From Alkalicoccus halolimnae (GTDB taxonomy: Bacteria > Bacillota > Bacilli > Bacillales > Salisediminibacteriaceae): a DNA stretch of 64,000 bases. Position 1 is the first letter of the stretch; each line of letters begins with the position of its first letter. The notes below the pieces were generated by a model. It had not been told where the DNA came from and made no database searches. It was given only the letters and a program-made list of their open reading frames with translations. Positions 19,252 to 31,562 of the stretch are shown in pieces. The DNA is taken from positions 1,364,001 through 1,428,000 of the forward strand of contig NZ_CP144914.1 in assembly GCF_008014775.2 (NCBI RefSeq), read 5' to 3'. Made by a program: the position numbers and the translations under genes.

Positions 19252-19294
19252 AAAAAAACACCGTGACAAAGTTATAATGTCACGGTGTTTTTTT
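19252..19294. terminator. Bidirectional terminator between zinc-finger gene and prfC
   Basis: Perfect stem AAAAAAACACCGTGAC / GTCACGGTGTTTTTTT serving both convergent transcripts. Confidence 0.93.
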
Positions 19295-19390
19295 ATACTT
19301 AGAGCAAGCTACAGTTATAACTTTTAGTAGTGAAAGCCATTTATTAATTATCAGAAATATAGAACGTGTATTTTTCGAAAAATTTCAAAC

Positions 19391-20932
19391 CTACTCTAAA
19401 ATTTCCCACCCGCTTGCAAGCTCTATATCGGTGTGCTTATCCCTGAACCAGCGCAGAGCAAAGTCGTTTTCAAAAAGCAGCACCGGACGCTTCTGCTGAT
19501 CCAGCACGAGCATTTTACGGCTGTCCGTCATACTTTCGTCTACTGAGCCTTTCGTGACCCAGCGGGCGAGCTCATGAGACATGTGCTGGAACTCAATATC
19601 CACATTGTACTCATTCTTCATACGGTACTCAAACACCTGGAACTGCAGCTCACCAACCGCACCAATAATATAATCCTCAAAATAAGGTGTTTTATAGAGC
19701 TGTATCGTTCCTTCCTGTACAAGCTGCTGCATCCCTTTATGATACTGCTTATGTTTCAGGGCATTTTTTGCGCTGACTTTTGCGAATTTCTCAGGAGGGA
19801 ACTGCGGCATTTCTTCGTATTGAATTAATTTCGAACCGGTACATAATGTATCGCCGACCTGGAAGCTGCCTGAATCGTATAAACCAACAATGTCTCCGGG
19901 CTTGGCAGACTCCACAGTTTCACGATCCGAGGCAAAGAAGGAATGTGATTGGCTCAATTTCAATTTTTTGCCGGTTCGGGACATTTTAACTTCCATCCCT
20001 CTGTCAAAGGATCCGGAACAGACGCGAAGAAAAGCAATACGATCCCGGTGGTTAGGGTTCATGTTGGCCTGAATTTTAAAAATAAAGCCGCTGAAATCAG
20101 GAGACTCCGGCGGGATTAATTCACCTGAAGCTTTCCTCGGTTGTGGATCAGCTGCAAGGTCTACGAACTGATCAAGAAATGACTGCACTCCGAAATTAGC
20201 CAGGGCGCTCCCAAAAAATACTGGGGTCATCTGACCTTCCTGAACCTTTTTACTGGAAAATTCATTGCCTGCTTCTTCGAGGAGGGAGATATCTTCCTGA
20301 AGGTTCTGTTTTTCATAATTCTCGAGCATGTCAGCCTGTTCAAATGGAATTACTTTTCTTTCATGATCACTATCAAACACTTCCACTGTTTTATCGGACA
20401 TGCTGTAAATGCCTTTCAGACGTTTGCCCATTCCAATTGGCCAGTTCATCGGATAGGTTTCCATATCAAGTGTCTCTTCAATTTCTTCAAGCAGATCGAG
20501 CGGTTCCTTACCTTCACGATCAAGCTTATTTATAAAAGTGAGGATTGGAATTCCCCGCATTCGGCAGACCCGGAATAATTTAAGTGTCTGTGCTTCAATC
20601 CCTTTTACACAGTCAATCACCATTACCGCTGTATCTACTGCTGTTAAAGTACGGTACGTATCTTCACTAAAGTCCTGGTGTCCAGGTGTGTCGAGAATGT
20701 TGATTTGTGTATCATCGTAATGAAGCTGCATGACACTGGATGTAACTGAAATACCGCGCTGTTTTTCGATCTCCATCCAGTCTGAAGTTGCATATTTTCC
20801 GGACTTTTTCCCTTTTACGGTTCCGGCGCTGCGTATGCTTCCTCCTAGAAGGAGAACCTTTTCAGTGAGCGTCGTTTTACCAGCGTCCGGATGGGAAATA
20901 ATTGCAAATGTTTTTCTCGGTTTTTCCTGCAT
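19391..20932 (-). CDS. prfC: Peptide chain release factor 3 (RF3)
   Basis: Translational GTPase that recycles RF1 and RF2 from the ribosome after termination (513 aa). G-domain motifs: P-loop SHPDAGKTT near residues 13-21, RGISVT switch I, DTPGHQDF switch II and NKLDRE. The RF3-specific [16 protein letters not shown] segment and a C-terminal domain of normal length separate it from EF-G. On the minus strand AAAGGA lies about ten bases before the ATG. It is monocistronic, ending at the shared terminator. RF3 is absent from some Bacillus, so presence is a modest lineage marker. Confidence 0.95.
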   Translation of the reverse strand: MQEKPRKTFAIISHPDAGKTTLTEKVLLLGGSIRSAGTVKGKKSGKYATSDWMEIEKQRGISVTSSVMQLHYDDTQINILDTPGHQDFSEDTYRTLTAVDTAVMVIDCVKGIEAQTLKLFRVCRMRGIPILTFINKLDREGKEPLDLLEEIEETLDMETYPMNWPIGMGKRLKGIYSMSDKTVEVFDSDHERKVIPFEQADMLENYEKQNLQEDISLLEEAGNEFSSKKVQEGQMTPVFFGSALANFGVQSFLDQFVDLAADPQPRKASGELIPPESPDFSGFIFKIQANMNPNHRDRIAFLRVCSGSFDRGMEVKMSRTGKKLKLSQSHSFFASDRETVESAKPGDIVGLYDSGSFQVGDTLCTGSKLIQYEEMPQFPPEKFAKVSAKNALKHKQYHKGMQQLVQEGTIQLYKTPYFEDYIIGAVGELQFQVFEYRMKNEYNVDIEFQHMSHELARWVTKGSVDESMTDSRKMLVLDQQKRPVLLFENDFALRWFRDKHTDIELASGWEILE

Positions 20933-21040
20933 AGGCCTGATAATCCTTTCTATTCTGTAAATTATATCCGTACATGAGTTCCAACAAATAATTATAACTT
21001 ATTATGAAGGCTTTGAGAACAGAATTGGGAAGACTCACGA

Positions 21041-21080
21041 AAAAAACCGCTCCAACCGATGTACGGTTTCATAGGAGCGG
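21041..21080 (-). terminator. Terminator of the ilv-leu operon
   Basis: CCGCTCC / GGAGCGG outer stem enclosing a small AACCG/CGGTT pairing, followed on the minus strand by a T run, just after leuD. Confidence 0.88.
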
Positions 21081-21088
21081 AGTTCCGA

Positions 21089-21673
21089 TTATGAACGTTT
21101 TGCTTCGAATTCAGTAATTTTATCTTCCTGGGTTAACGTGACCGAAATCTCATCCCAGCCGTTTAAAAGCATTTCCCTCATATAAGAAGTAATTTGGAAG
21201 GAAGCCTCAAAACCATCGTTATCATACACTTTCTGGGTTTCAAGATCTGCTGTCAGACGATATCCGGCATGGGAGGCTTTTTTCATTAACTCCTGAACTT
21301 CCGTTCCATCGAGCTGTATCGGAAGAATACCATTTTTTGAACAGTTGCTGTAAAAAATATCAGCAAAACTGGGTGCAATAATGACTCGGAATCCGAAGTC
21401 CTGTAAAGACCAGGGAGCATGTTCCCTGGAGGAGCCGCACCCGAAATTTTCACCGGCTACAAGTATGGAAGCTCCTTTATACTGTTTATCGTTCAGTGAA
21501 AAATCTTCCCGTGGTTCATCGTTATCATTAAAACGCCAGTTATAGAATAAAAACTGCCCAAAGCCCTGGCGTTCTATACGTTTTAAAAACTGTTTAGGAA
21601 TTATCTGGTCTGTGTCTACGTTAGAACGGTTAAGTGGGTAAACGAGCCCTTCATGCTGACGGATAGGTTCCAT
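21089..21673 (-). CDS. leuD: 3-isopropylmalate dehydratase small subunit
   Basis: Swivelling small subunit of isopropylmalate isomerase (194 aa), which converts 2- to 3-isopropylmalate with LeuC. NVDTDQIIPKQFLK near the N terminus and the substrate-binding loop GENFGCGSSREHAPW near residues 74-88 are diagnostic. Start at 21673, eight bases after GGAAGGAG. It is the last gene of the operon; the 164-base gap from leuC is the largest within the run of ilvB-leuD genes and contains a hairpin, so separate processing or expression is possible. Confidence 0.96.
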   Translation of the reverse strand: MEPIRQHEGLVYPLNRSNVDTDQIIPKQFLKRIERQGFGQFLFYNWRFNDNDEPREDFSLNDKQYKGASILVAGENFGCGSSREHAPWSLQDFGFRVIIAPSFADIFYSNCSKNGILPIQLDGTEVQELMKKASHAGYRLTADLETQKVYDNDGFEASFQITSYMREMLLNGWDEISVTLTQEDKITEFEAKRS

Positions 21674-21837
21674 TTATACAGCTCCTTCCCTTATATATTA
21701 TTTTATGCATTCACGGACGGATAGAAATCGGATTTGTGAACGGGCAGCCTCTTCCTGAGGTAAGATCTTGTTACAAGATCCGAACTGATTTGTTTGCAGT
21801 GAGGCATGAAATAATTATATTCATCCCTGATTACAAT

Positions 21838-23253
21838 TTATACCGGCGTTGAGGAGAAGTTTCTTACATCTACAAAGCGGCCTTCGACAGCTGCCGCCGC
21901 TGCCATTTCGGGAGCAACGAGGTGGGTGCGGGCACCATTGCCCTGTCTGCCTTCAAAGTTCCGGTTTGAAGTGGAAGCGCAGCGTTCACCGGGAGGGACA
22001 ATATCATCGTTCATGGCAAGACACATTGAGCAGCCTGCTTCACGCCATTCAAACCCTGCTTCAATGAAGATTTTATCCAGTCCTTTTTCTTCCGCTGCTT
22101 TTTTTACAGTCTGCGAACCGGGGACGACAAGGGCGCGCACCCCTGGATGGACTTTACGTCCCTCAATAATTTTGGAAGCTCTTTCCAAGTCGCTTAATCT
22201 TGAATTGGTGCAGGATCCGATAAACACATGCTGTATTTCCACGGAAGAGATAGGCTGTCCGGCTTTCAGGCCCATATATTCAAGTGCTCTCTCAATTTCT
22301 TCCTGTTCAGCGTCGTTTTTGGCATCTTCCGGAGACGGGATTTGTCCACTTACAGGCAGGCACATGCCAGGATTAATACCCCACGTTACCTGAGGCTCTA
22401 CTTCATCTGCATCAATTTCCACTACAGCATCATACTCTGCTCCAGGATCAGTTGCGAGTGAACTCCAGTAGGCAACCGCTTCATCGAAAGCTTCTCCTTG
22501 TGGAACATGGCGGCGTCCTTCAAGATAATCGAACGTAGTTTTGTCGGGGCTGATAAGTCCGGCTCTGGCTCCTGCTTCAATAGACATATTACAGATCGTC
22601 ATCCGTTCTTCCATTGTCAAATCACGGATAGCTTCACCCGTGTATTCCAGAACATACCCGGTACCGAACCTTACTCCAAATTTACCTATAATAGCAAGTA
22701 TTAAATCTTTCGATGTTATGGAAGGAGAGAGGCGGCCATTAACTTTTACGTTCATCGTTTTAGGAGGGGTCTGCCAAATAGACTGAGTGGCAAGCACATG
22801 TTCCACTTCACTTGTGCCGATTCCGAAAGCCAGCGCCCCGAAAGCACCATGGGTAGAGGTGTGGCTGTCCCCGCAGACAATTGTTTTGCCCGGCTGCGTT
22901 AAACCGAGTTCCGGACCAATGACATGAACAATCCCCTGATCAGGATGATTGATATCTGCGAGAGTAATATTGAACTCCTGACAGTTATCATAGAGTGTTT
23001 CCATCTGCTTTCGGGATACCGGGTCACTGATGAAATGTCTCGCAATTGTTGGAACGTTGTGATCCATCGTCGCAAAGGTTAAATCGGGCCGTCTGACTTT
23101 CCGATTTTGCATCCGCAGACCTTCGAAAGCTTGAGGGGAAGTAACCTCATGAATAAGGTGCAGATCAATATAAAGAAGATCGGGTTTATTATTTTCCTGA
23201 TGAACCAGATGATCAGCCCAGATTTTGTCAACTATCGTTTTTGGTTGTGACAT
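21838..23253 (-). CDS. leuC: 3-isopropylmalate dehydratase large subunit
   Basis: Iron-sulfur aconitase-family large subunit (471 aa) acting with LeuD in leucine synthesis. Visible features are [33 protein letters not shown] (first cluster cysteine) and [11 protein letters not shown] (the other two), giving the three cysteine ligands of a [4Fe-4S] cluster. Start ATG 23253 after AAGGAGGG. It follows leuB by 17 bases in the same operon. Confidence 0.97.
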   Translation of the reverse strand: MSQPKTIVDKIWADHLVHQENNKPDLLYIDLHLIHEVTSPQAFEGLRMQNRKVRRPDLTFATMDHNVPTIARHFISDPVSRKQMETLYDNCQEFNITLADINHPDQGIVHVIGPELGLTQPGKTIVCGDSHTSTHGAFGALAFGIGTSEVEHVLATQSIWQTPPKTMNVKVNGRLSPSITSKDLILAIIGKFGVRFGTGYVLEYTGEAIRDLTMEERMTICNMSIEAGARAGLISPDKTTFDYLEGRRHVPQGEAFDEAVAYWSSLATDPGAEYDAVVEIDADEVEPQVTWGINPGMCLPVSGQIPSPEDAKNDAEQEEIERALEYMGLKAGQPISSVEIQHVFIGSCTNSRLSDLERASKIIEGRKVHPGVRALVVPGSQTVKKAAEEKGLDKIFIEAGFEWREAGCSMCLAMNDDIVPPGERCASTSNRNFEGRQGNGARTHLVAPEMAAAAAVEGRFVDVRNFSSTPV

Positions 23254-23270
23254 TTGAAGCCCTCCTTGAA

Positions 23271-24377
23271 TTACACATAGCAGCTCATGATGTTTGCCGT
23301 CGTACTATCTGCTTTTAACAGGTCTATGACAAGGTGAGTCATTTTATCGGTATCTACCCGGCTTCCGCCTGGAATATGAAGGTCACTTGTATGATACCCC
23401 TGCTCAAGTGCCTGATTTACTGCTGATTCAATTCGCTGGGCTTCATGTTCCATATGAAAAGAATGGCGGAGCATGAGGGCAGCGGAAAGGATAGTAGCAA
23501 GCGGGTTGGCGATGCCCTGACCTGCAATATCCGGAGCGGAACCATGTACTGGTTCATACAGGCCGAAACCTTTTTCATTCATACTTGCAGAAGGGAGCAT
23601 GCCAAGCGATCCTGTAAGAACAGAAGCCTCATCTGAAAGAATGTCGCCGAACATATTTTCCGTTACGAGAACATCAAATTGTGCCGGATTAGTTATCAGT
23701 TTCATTGCAGCAGCATCAACGAGCATATGCTCGACGGTAACTTGGGGATAATCTTCCTTTATTTCTTCGACAACTTCCCGCCACATTTTACTTGATTCGA
23801 GAACGTTAGCTTTATCGACAGAAGTAAGGTGTTTTCTGCGCAGCATAGCGGCGTCGAATGACCGGCGAACGATTCGTTCAATCTCATGCCGCTCGTAAGC
23901 GAGAGTATCAACTACGGACTGGCCGTTGTTTCTCCGTTCGCTTGGAGTCCCAAAGTATAAACCGCCTGTAAGCTCTCTTACAATCAGCAGATCACTGTCT
24001 TCAACAACTTCGCGCTTTAAAGGAGAAGCATGAAGTAAGTTGGAAAAACCTTTAACAGGACGAAGATTTGCAAAAAGGTTCAATTCCTTCCTGATTCCAA
24101 GAAGCCCCTTTTCCGGGCGTAGGTGGGAGGGGTTATTATCCCACTCCGGTCCACCGACTGCTCCCAATAAAACAGCGTCAGCGTTACGGCAGGCAGACGT
24201 AGTTTCTTCAGGAAGGGGAGTGCCGTGGTTATTTATGGCAGATCCTCCAATGTCTTTTGATTCAAAAGTAAATGTGTGATCGAATTCTTCTGCTACAGCT
24301 TCGAGGACATCCTTGGCAGCCAATGTAACCTCCATACCAATTCCATCTCCAGGAAGTAATACAATATGCTTTTTCAT
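23271..24377 (-). CDS. leuB: 3-isopropylmalate dehydrogenase
   Basis: NAD-dependent oxidative decarboxylation of 3-isopropylmalate (368 aa). [11 protein letters not shown] at the N terminus, [11 protein letters not shown], the [10 protein letters not shown] substrate loop and the metal-binding region [20 protein letters not shown] (near residue 240-260) are typical. NAD preference is suggested by [15 protein letters not shown]. Start ATG 24377 eight bases after GAGGAGG. It lies between leuA and leuC in the usual order. Confidence 0.97.
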   Translation of the reverse strand: MKKHIVLLPGDGIGMEVTLAAKDVLEAVAEEFDHTFTFESKDIGGSAINNHGTPLPEETTSACRNADAVLLGAVGGPEWDNNPSHLRPEKGLLGIRKELNLFANLRPVKGFSNLLHASPLKREVVEDSDLLIVRELTGGLYFGTPSERRNNGQSVVDTLAYERHEIERIVRRSFDAAMLRRKHLTSVDKANVLESSKMWREVVEEIKEDYPQVTVEHMLVDAAAMKLITNPAQFDVLVTENMFGDILSDEASVLTGSLGMLPSASMNEKGFGLYEPVHGSAPDIAGQGIANPLATILSAALMLRHSFHMEHEAQRIESAVNQALEQGYHTSDLHIPGGSRVDTDKMTHLVIDLLKADSTTANIMSCYV

Positions 24378-24440
24378 TTACAGTTCCTCCTCAAATTTTC
24401 AACTCCAGCGGCTGCCGGGATGGGACATCAAATATATCTA

Positions 24441-27012
<2,572 letters not shown>

Positions 27013-27049
27013 TCATCCTCTCAACTTGTTTTTTAGTAGTTTCACTGCC

Positions 27050-27571
27050 TTATTTGAGTAAAGAATACTGGTTCAGCTCCGCTGCCTGCGGCTGCTGCCC
27101 TCTGGAGAAGGCAGTCAGGCCGGTACGGGCAATATCTTTTATGCCGTAAGGGCGGAGCAGATCGATTAAGGCTTCAATCTTTTCAGGCTTGCCTGTTACT
27201 TGAACAGATAGAGTATCTTTACTGACATCAATGATAGATGCTCTAAACGGTTCGATAATTCCCTGAACTTCATTTCTTATTGCTGCGTTACTGACTATTT
27301 TTATTAAAGCCAGCTCGCGGGCGACGATTGCTTTTTCAGAAAGATCGGTAACTTTCAGTACATCAATCTGTTTATTCAGCTGTTTAGTAAGCTGTTCCAG
27401 CTTGCGATGATCTTCGACTTCAACGACGAACGTCATTTTTGATATACCTTCTTTTTCGGTTCTGCCGACGGAAATACTTTCAATATTAAACTGTCGTTTA
27501 AACATTAAGCCGGTTACCCTGTTTAAAACTCCGCTTCGATTTTGCACAACGAGCGTTACGATTCGTTTCAT
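27050..27571 (-). CDS. ilvN: Acetolactate synthase small (regulatory) subunit
   Basis: Regulatory subunit (173 aa, also called IlvH) with an N-terminal ACT domain, [20 protein letters not shown], and a C-terminal ALS_ss domain with [14 protein letters not shown]. It activates the large subunit and confers valine feedback. The start overlaps the ilvB stop by 4 bases (ATGA), indicating coupled translation and matched stoichiometry. Confidence 0.96.
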   Translation of the reverse strand: MKRIVTLVVQNRSGVLNRVTGLMFKRQFNIESISVGRTEKEGISKMTFVVEVEDHRKLEQLTKQLNKQIDVLKVTDLSEKAIVARELALIKIVSNAAIRNEVQGIIEPFRASIIDVSKDTLSVQVTGKPEKIEALIDLLRPYGIKDIARTGLTAFSRGQQPQAAELNQYSLLK

Positions 27572-29295
27572 AGTGGTTTCACTCCTACCATGTCATTAAT
27601 TCCTTTTCCCGGCGAAACCATAGGGAAGACGTTTTCCTGCTGCATGACCCGTGCATCGATCAGTACAGGACCTTCGTAATCAAGAAGTTCTCCGATTTGT
27701 TTCTCGAAATCTTCCTGTGTTTCAATTTTTACTCCACGGATACTGTAGCTTTCCGCCAGCTTTACGAAATCAGGCTGGCAGGCAACAATGGATTCGGAAT
27801 AACGTTTCTCATAGAATGATTCCTGCCATTGTCGTACCATACCCAGTGCCTGGTTATTAAGAATGACAATTTTCACCGGCAGATGTCTTTCCTGCAGCAT
27901 GGAAAGTTCCTGGAGAGTCATTTGAAAACCACCATCTCCAACTAAGGCAATTACTTTCTCGTCAGGGAGAGCGAGCTGGCAGCCGATCGCTGCCGGAAAG
28001 CCGAAGCCCATCGTACCGAGACCCCCTGAAGTTACCCATTTATCCGGTTTGGAAAATTTGTAATACTGGGCGGCCCACATCTGGTGCTGGCCGACATCAG
28101 TCGTAACAATTGCTTCACCACCGGTCGCTTCGTAAATCTTTTTAATAGTCCACTGAGCCACCATTTCTTTTGGCGGCTGGTTAAACCAGTAAGGGTAGGC
28201 GACCTTATTTTCCTGAAGTTCGTCGAGCCATGCCTGATGATTTTCCGGGCCTGCTTTCAGCTGTCGTTTCCATTCTTTTAATGCTGCCCCGGCATCAGAA
28301 ACGATCGGGATATCCGTCGGTACGTTTTTACCGATTTCAGCGGGATCAATGTCAATATGAGCTACGACAGCGTTTTTCGCGAAATGTTCCAGATTTCCAG
28401 TTAAGCGGTCATCAAACCGGGCACCGATATTAATCAGCAGGTCACAATCAGTGATTGCCATATTGGAAGTATAAGTGCCATGCATCCCGGCCATTCCTAA
28501 AAACAATTCGTGGTCTCCTGGAAAGGCTCCAAGACCAAGGAGAGTGGATGTTACGGGAATTTGAAAAGTTTCAACAATTTCTTTTAAGTCGGCGGAACCA
28601 CCCCCGTGCAGAATTCCTGCACCGGTTAGAATCAGCGGTTTTTCCGCTTTTTTAAGTGCTTCTGAAAGTTTTTTAATCTGCAGCGGGTTCGGTTTGAATG
28701 TCGGCTTATAACCCGGAAGATGGAAAGGAGACCGGTCGGTTTCAAAGCATGGATTGGCCGAAATATCTTTCGGTATATCAACGACTACCGGTCCGGGTCT
28801 GCCTGTAGAAGCTATATGAAATGCTTCTTTAATAATTTTAGGAATTTCATAAGCAGACTGTACTTGATAGTTGTGTTTTGTTATTGGGGTAGTAATCCCC
28901 ATAATATCTGCTTCCTGGAAAGCATCTGTACCAGTAACTGTTGTAGCTACCTGACCAGTTAATACTACGAGTGGCAGAGAATCCATCATTGCGTCTGCGA
29001 TGCCGGTAACCAGATTTGTTGCTCCAGGACCGGAAGTAGCAAGTACAACTCCAGGCTTTCTCCTTACTCTTGCATAGCCTTCAGCAGCATGAATGGCTCC
29101 CTGCTCGTGACGTGTCAGGATATGCTGAAAATCAGCTTCTGACCTGTATAAAGCATCATAAATTGGAAGGACTGCGCCACCAGGGTAGCCAAAAATAGTT
29201 TCAACATTTTCTTCCACTAGAGCCTGGACTAATACATCAGCACCTGTCTGCACCGTCGTTTCCGGTTCTGCATTTGCTTTCGTTTCAAGATTCAT
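27568..29295 (-). CDS. ilvB: Acetolactate synthase large (catalytic) subunit
   Basis: Thiamine diphosphate enzyme making acetolactate or acetohydroxybutyrate (575 aa). Catalytic Glu in [22 protein letters not shown] region in the middle, and the thiamine/metal motif [12 protein letters not shown] near the C terminus, followed by the conserved [12 protein letters not shown]. Start chosen at ATG 29295 directly after AAGGAGGGATC; the frame continues upstream to 29346 into the T-box terminator, which is not coding. It is the first gene behind the T-box leader. Confidence 0.96.
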   Translation of the reverse strand: MNLETKANAEPETTVQTGADVLVQALVEENVETIFGYPGGAVLPIYDALYRSEADFQHILTRHEQGAIHAAEGYARVRRKPGVVLATSGPGATNLVTGIADAMMDSLPLVVLTGQVATTVTGTDAFQEADIMGITTPITKHNYQVQSAYEIPKIIKEAFHIASTGRPGPVVVDIPKDISANPCFETDRSPFHLPGYKPTFKPNPLQIKKLSEALKKAEKPLILTGAGILHGGGSADLKEIVETFQIPVTSTLLGLGAFPGDHELFLGMAGMHGTYTSNMAITDCDLLINIGARFDDRLTGNLEHFAKNAVVAHIDIDPAEIGKNVPTDIPIVSDAGAALKEWKRQLKAGPENHQAWLDELQENKVAYPYWFNQPPKEMVAQWTIKKIYEATGGEAIVTTDVGQHQMWAAQYYKFSKPDKWVTSGGLGTMGFGFPAAIGCQLALPDEKVIALVGDGGFQMTLQELSMLQERHLPVKIVILNNQALGMVRQWQESFYEKRYSESIVACQPDFVKLAESYSIRGVKIETQEDFEKQIGELLDYEGPVLIDARVMQQENVFPMVSPGKGINDMVGVKPL

Positions 29296-29330
29296 TTTCG
29301 ATCCCTCCTTGGATTTCTGAAAAAACAACG

Positions 29331-29620
29331 AAAAAAGACTTTTCACCCCACATGCGCTTCCGTCAATAAATATGACAAAGCTGCAAAGCGGGGAGAAAAG
29401 CCTTTCTTTTCACGGTACCACCCGGTTTCACATTATCCTCGCGGATAATGCCTTACGAAGCCTGAACAGGCTTCTTTTGATAACAGGTGTCGAGCACCTG
29501 GCTTTACCTACTCAAAAAGACTTTTCAGTAAAGCACTCAAGGACGATGTCGGATCAAGCTGTTATTCCGGGCTTCCACCATCCCCGGATCTCTGGAAAAA
29601 CAGAACCATGAACCTTTATT
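29331..29620 (-). promoter_or_regulatory. T-box leader (tRNA-sensing riboswitch) upstream of ilvB
   Basis: On the minus strand the T-box consensus GGGTGGTACCGTG is at 29423-29411, stem I distal elements (GAGAT..GATGGTGGAAG) lie near 29590-29568, and a terminator follows, built from CTTTTCTCCCC and GGGGTGAAAAG arms (29331-29405) with a T run. By position relative to the conserved downstream sequence the specifier codon is probably AUC (29547-29545), which would sense uncharged tRNA-Ile. The T-box identity is firm; the specifier is inferred by eye. Confidence 0.92.
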
Positions 29621-29650
29621 CCTATCATCGAATTTATTGATATTAAAATG

Positions 29651-30553
29651 TTAAACAGCATTAACTTTCTCAGCCGGATAGCAGTGAACTCCATCTACTG
29701 TAACAATTTTTCTGAATTCCGTTAACAGGTGATTAGTAATTTCTCCGGGAATACCGTCAGAAATTACCCGGCCGTCTACGTCGACAACAGCGATGACTTC
29801 AACGGCAGTTCCGGTTAAGAACACTTCATCCGCCGTGTAAACATCGTGACGGGTAAAAGGAGTTTCACTTATGCTGTAGTCAAGTTCAGAAGCAAGATCA
29901 ATGATCGCATTACGTGTTATTCCTTCAAGAGCACCCAGATAAACCGGCGGGGTAAAGATTTTTTTGTTTTTAACGATAAAAATATTGTCTGCGGAACCTT
30001 CTGTAACATATCCCTGGTCGTTAAGCATCAGTGCTTCATCCACACCAGCCTGGTTGGCTTCAAGCTTAACGAGAATATTATTTAAATAGTTGAGCGATTT
30101 TACCTGGGGGCTTAAAACGTCCGGTCGATTGCGGCGGCTGGCAACAGAACCCATTTTTAATCCTCTTTGATATAATTCCTGCGGGAAAAGCGCAAGAGGT
30201 TCAGCAATGACGATAACATTGGGTTTTGTACAATTCACGGGATCAAGACCTAAATTGCCAGGCCCTCGGGAAACAACAACCCGTATATAAGCAGTCTCGA
30301 GTTTATTGCGGCGGATGGTCTCGACAATAACATCTTCCATCTCCTCTTTCGAGTATGGGAGGTGGAGCATGATGGATTGAGCTGACTGGTACAGCCTTTC
30401 AATGTGTTCATGCAGTTTAAAAATATTTCCATTGTAAGCGCGGAGACCTTCAAAAACACCATCTCCATAGAGAAAGCCGTGATCGAAAACAGAAACGACC
30501 GCGTCTTCTTTTTTCACGAATCGATCGTCGAGGTAAATCCACTGACTGCTCAT
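29651..30553 (-). CDS. ilvE: Branched-chain amino acid aminotransferase (class IV)
   Basis: PLP-dependent transamination of branched-chain keto acids (300 aa, fold type IV). VFDHGFLYGDGVFEGLRAYNG near residues 22-42, the PLP lysine in SPQVKSLNYLNNIL, EALMLNDQGYVTEGSADNIF and FLTGTAVEVIAV form the family pattern. Start at ATG 30553, eight bases after AGGAG; a long open frame to 30670 crosses the promoter. It is upstream of the T-box, so its own expression is outside T-box control, although read-through into the leader is possible. Confidence 0.95.
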   Translation of the reverse strand: MSSQWIYLDDRFVKKEDAVVSVFDHGFLYGDGVFEGLRAYNGNIFKLHEHIERLYQSAQSIMLHLPYSKEEMEDVIVETIRRNKLETAYIRVVVSRGPGNLGLDPVNCTKPNVIVIAEPLALFPQELYQRGLKMGSVASRRNRPDVLSPQVKSLNYLNNILVKLEANQAGVDEALMLNDQGYVTEGSADNIFIVKNKKIFTPPVYLGALEGITRNAIIDLASELDYSISETPFTRHDVYTADEVFLTGTAVEVIAVVDVDGRVISDGIPGEITNHLLTEFRKIVTVDGVHCYPAEKVNAV

Positions 30554-30617
30554 ACCGTTTGCTCCTTTACTGAAATGTTCAACTGGGCCGCAGTGATTAA
30601 AGTTGATGTTGAAACTT

Positions 30618-30646
30618 ATCTTACTCCCATAGGAAGAGAGCGTCAA
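30618..30646 (-). promoter_or_regulatory. Sigma-A promoter of ilvE
   Basis: On the minus strand TTGACG (30646-30641), 17-base spacer, TAAGAT (30623-30618). Transcription should start near 30611, about 58 bases before the ilvE start codon. Confidence 0.8.
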
Positions 30647-30692
30647 CAGCTGTTTGTGAAAAATTCTCACATTTCAAAACAATCTAACATCA

Positions 30693-30706
30693 GGAAATCG
30701 CTTTCA
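30693..30706. promoter_or_regulatory. Possible cre (CcpA) site upstream of the ilvE promoter
   Basis: GGAAATCGCTTTCA matches 12 of 14 positions of the cre consensus TGWAARCGYTWNCW on either strand. Its centre is about 89 bases upstream of the predicted ilvE start, similar to the activating position reported for CcpA at the B. subtilis ilv-leu operon. Confidence 0.45.
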
Positions 30707-30760
30707 ACTCTGCCACTGAAGGAAATAGTAGAATATTCAGATTATTTGTTAATATTTATA

Positions 30761-30774
30761 AAGCGCTTTCAAAA
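30761..30774. promoter_or_regulatory. Possible cre (CcpA) site upstream of the TVP38 gene
   Basis: On the minus strand TGAAAGCGCTTTAT matches 13 of 14 cre positions. It is about 150 bases upstream of the ilvE start point and 120 bases upstream of the divergent TVP38-family gene, so either or both could be regulated. Confidence 0.5.
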
Positions 30775-30892
30775 AGTGAGAGATGCTTAGTGGAAAGGGG
30801 TTTAGGGAATGCAGAAGAAAAGGGTTTATGTATTTTTTAAACGAGGAGGCACTGAGGAATCCGCTAATTTAGTCGATTGGAGAGTAGTAAAA

Positions 30893-31558
30893 GTGAAAAT
30901 AAATAAAATTATGGTATTTAAAATTTTTGCTGTTTTGATTATTTTTGGCGGACTTCTTTGGATTAACTCGAGATTTATTAATGTGACTCCTGAGGCGTTA
31001 AGAAATTTTATAGAATACGCAGGATGGTTTGCCCCTTTTTTATATATTATTATCTACACCTTCCGGCCTCTGATTCTATTTCCGGCATCGATACTTTCGT
31101 TAGCAGGAGGGCTTCTGTTCGGTCCAGCTGCTGGAACTGTTTTAATATTAATCGGGGCAACAGCCGGGGCCGCATTATCTTTTATCATTGCGAGAAAACT
31201 CGGGAAAAATATAGCAGGAAAAGAGTGGACTGGAAGGGCAGCAGAACTGCAGAGGCAGCTTACCGAGCATGGCTTCGTATATGTAGTGCTTATTCGGCTC
31301 GTGCCTGTATTTAATTTTGATTTTATCAGCTACCTGTGTGGAATATCTAAACTTAGGATTAAAGCTTTTATTTTTGGAACTTTTATTGGGATCATCCCGG
31401 GAGCTTTCGCATACAGTTTTTTAGGTTCGAGTCTTATTATAGGTGACAGAGAACAAATTGTTGCCGCAATTATAATATTTTTGGCAGTAAGTACCATACC
31501 GCTGTTATTCAGGAAAAAAATCAGCAGAAAATTTAATACTTCTAAAGAGGAGAGATAG
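30893..31558 (+). CDS. TVP38/TMEM64 family (VTT domain) membrane protein
   Basis: Membrane protein of about 221 aa with a central VTT (SNARE-associated/DedA-like) domain: FRPLILFPASILSLAGGLLFGP and the later RLVPVFNFDFISYLCGIS with the conserved Arg and Asp residues, five to six membrane segments in all. Related proteins are proposed lipid scramblases or transporters. Start uncertain: GTG 30893 has GGAG ten bases upstream and gives the usual family N terminus; an in-frame ATG at 30809 behind GAAAGGGG would add 28 hydrophilic residues. The next gene follows after 4 bases, and this pair is commonly found together in bacteria. Confidence 0.85.
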   Translation: MKINKIMVFKIFAVLIIFGGLLWINSRFINVTPEALRNFIEYAGWFAPFLYIIIYTFRPLILFPASILSLAGGLLFGPAAGTVLILIGATAGAALSFIIARKLGKNIAGKEWTGRAAELQRQLTEHGFVYVVLIRLVPVFNFDFISYLCGISKLRIKAFIFGTFIGIIPGAFAYSFLGSSLIIGDREQIVAAIIIFLAVSTIPLLFRKKISRKFNTSKEER

Positions 31559-31562
31559 CTGT

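Noticed and set aside
19219-19266. 15-codon frame after the zinc-finger gene
   Set aside because: It ends inside the terminator stem and is too short to support.
30641-30700. CodY box upstream of ilvE
   Set aside because: CodY control would be expected, but the best AATTTTCWGAAAATT-like stretch has about six mismatches.
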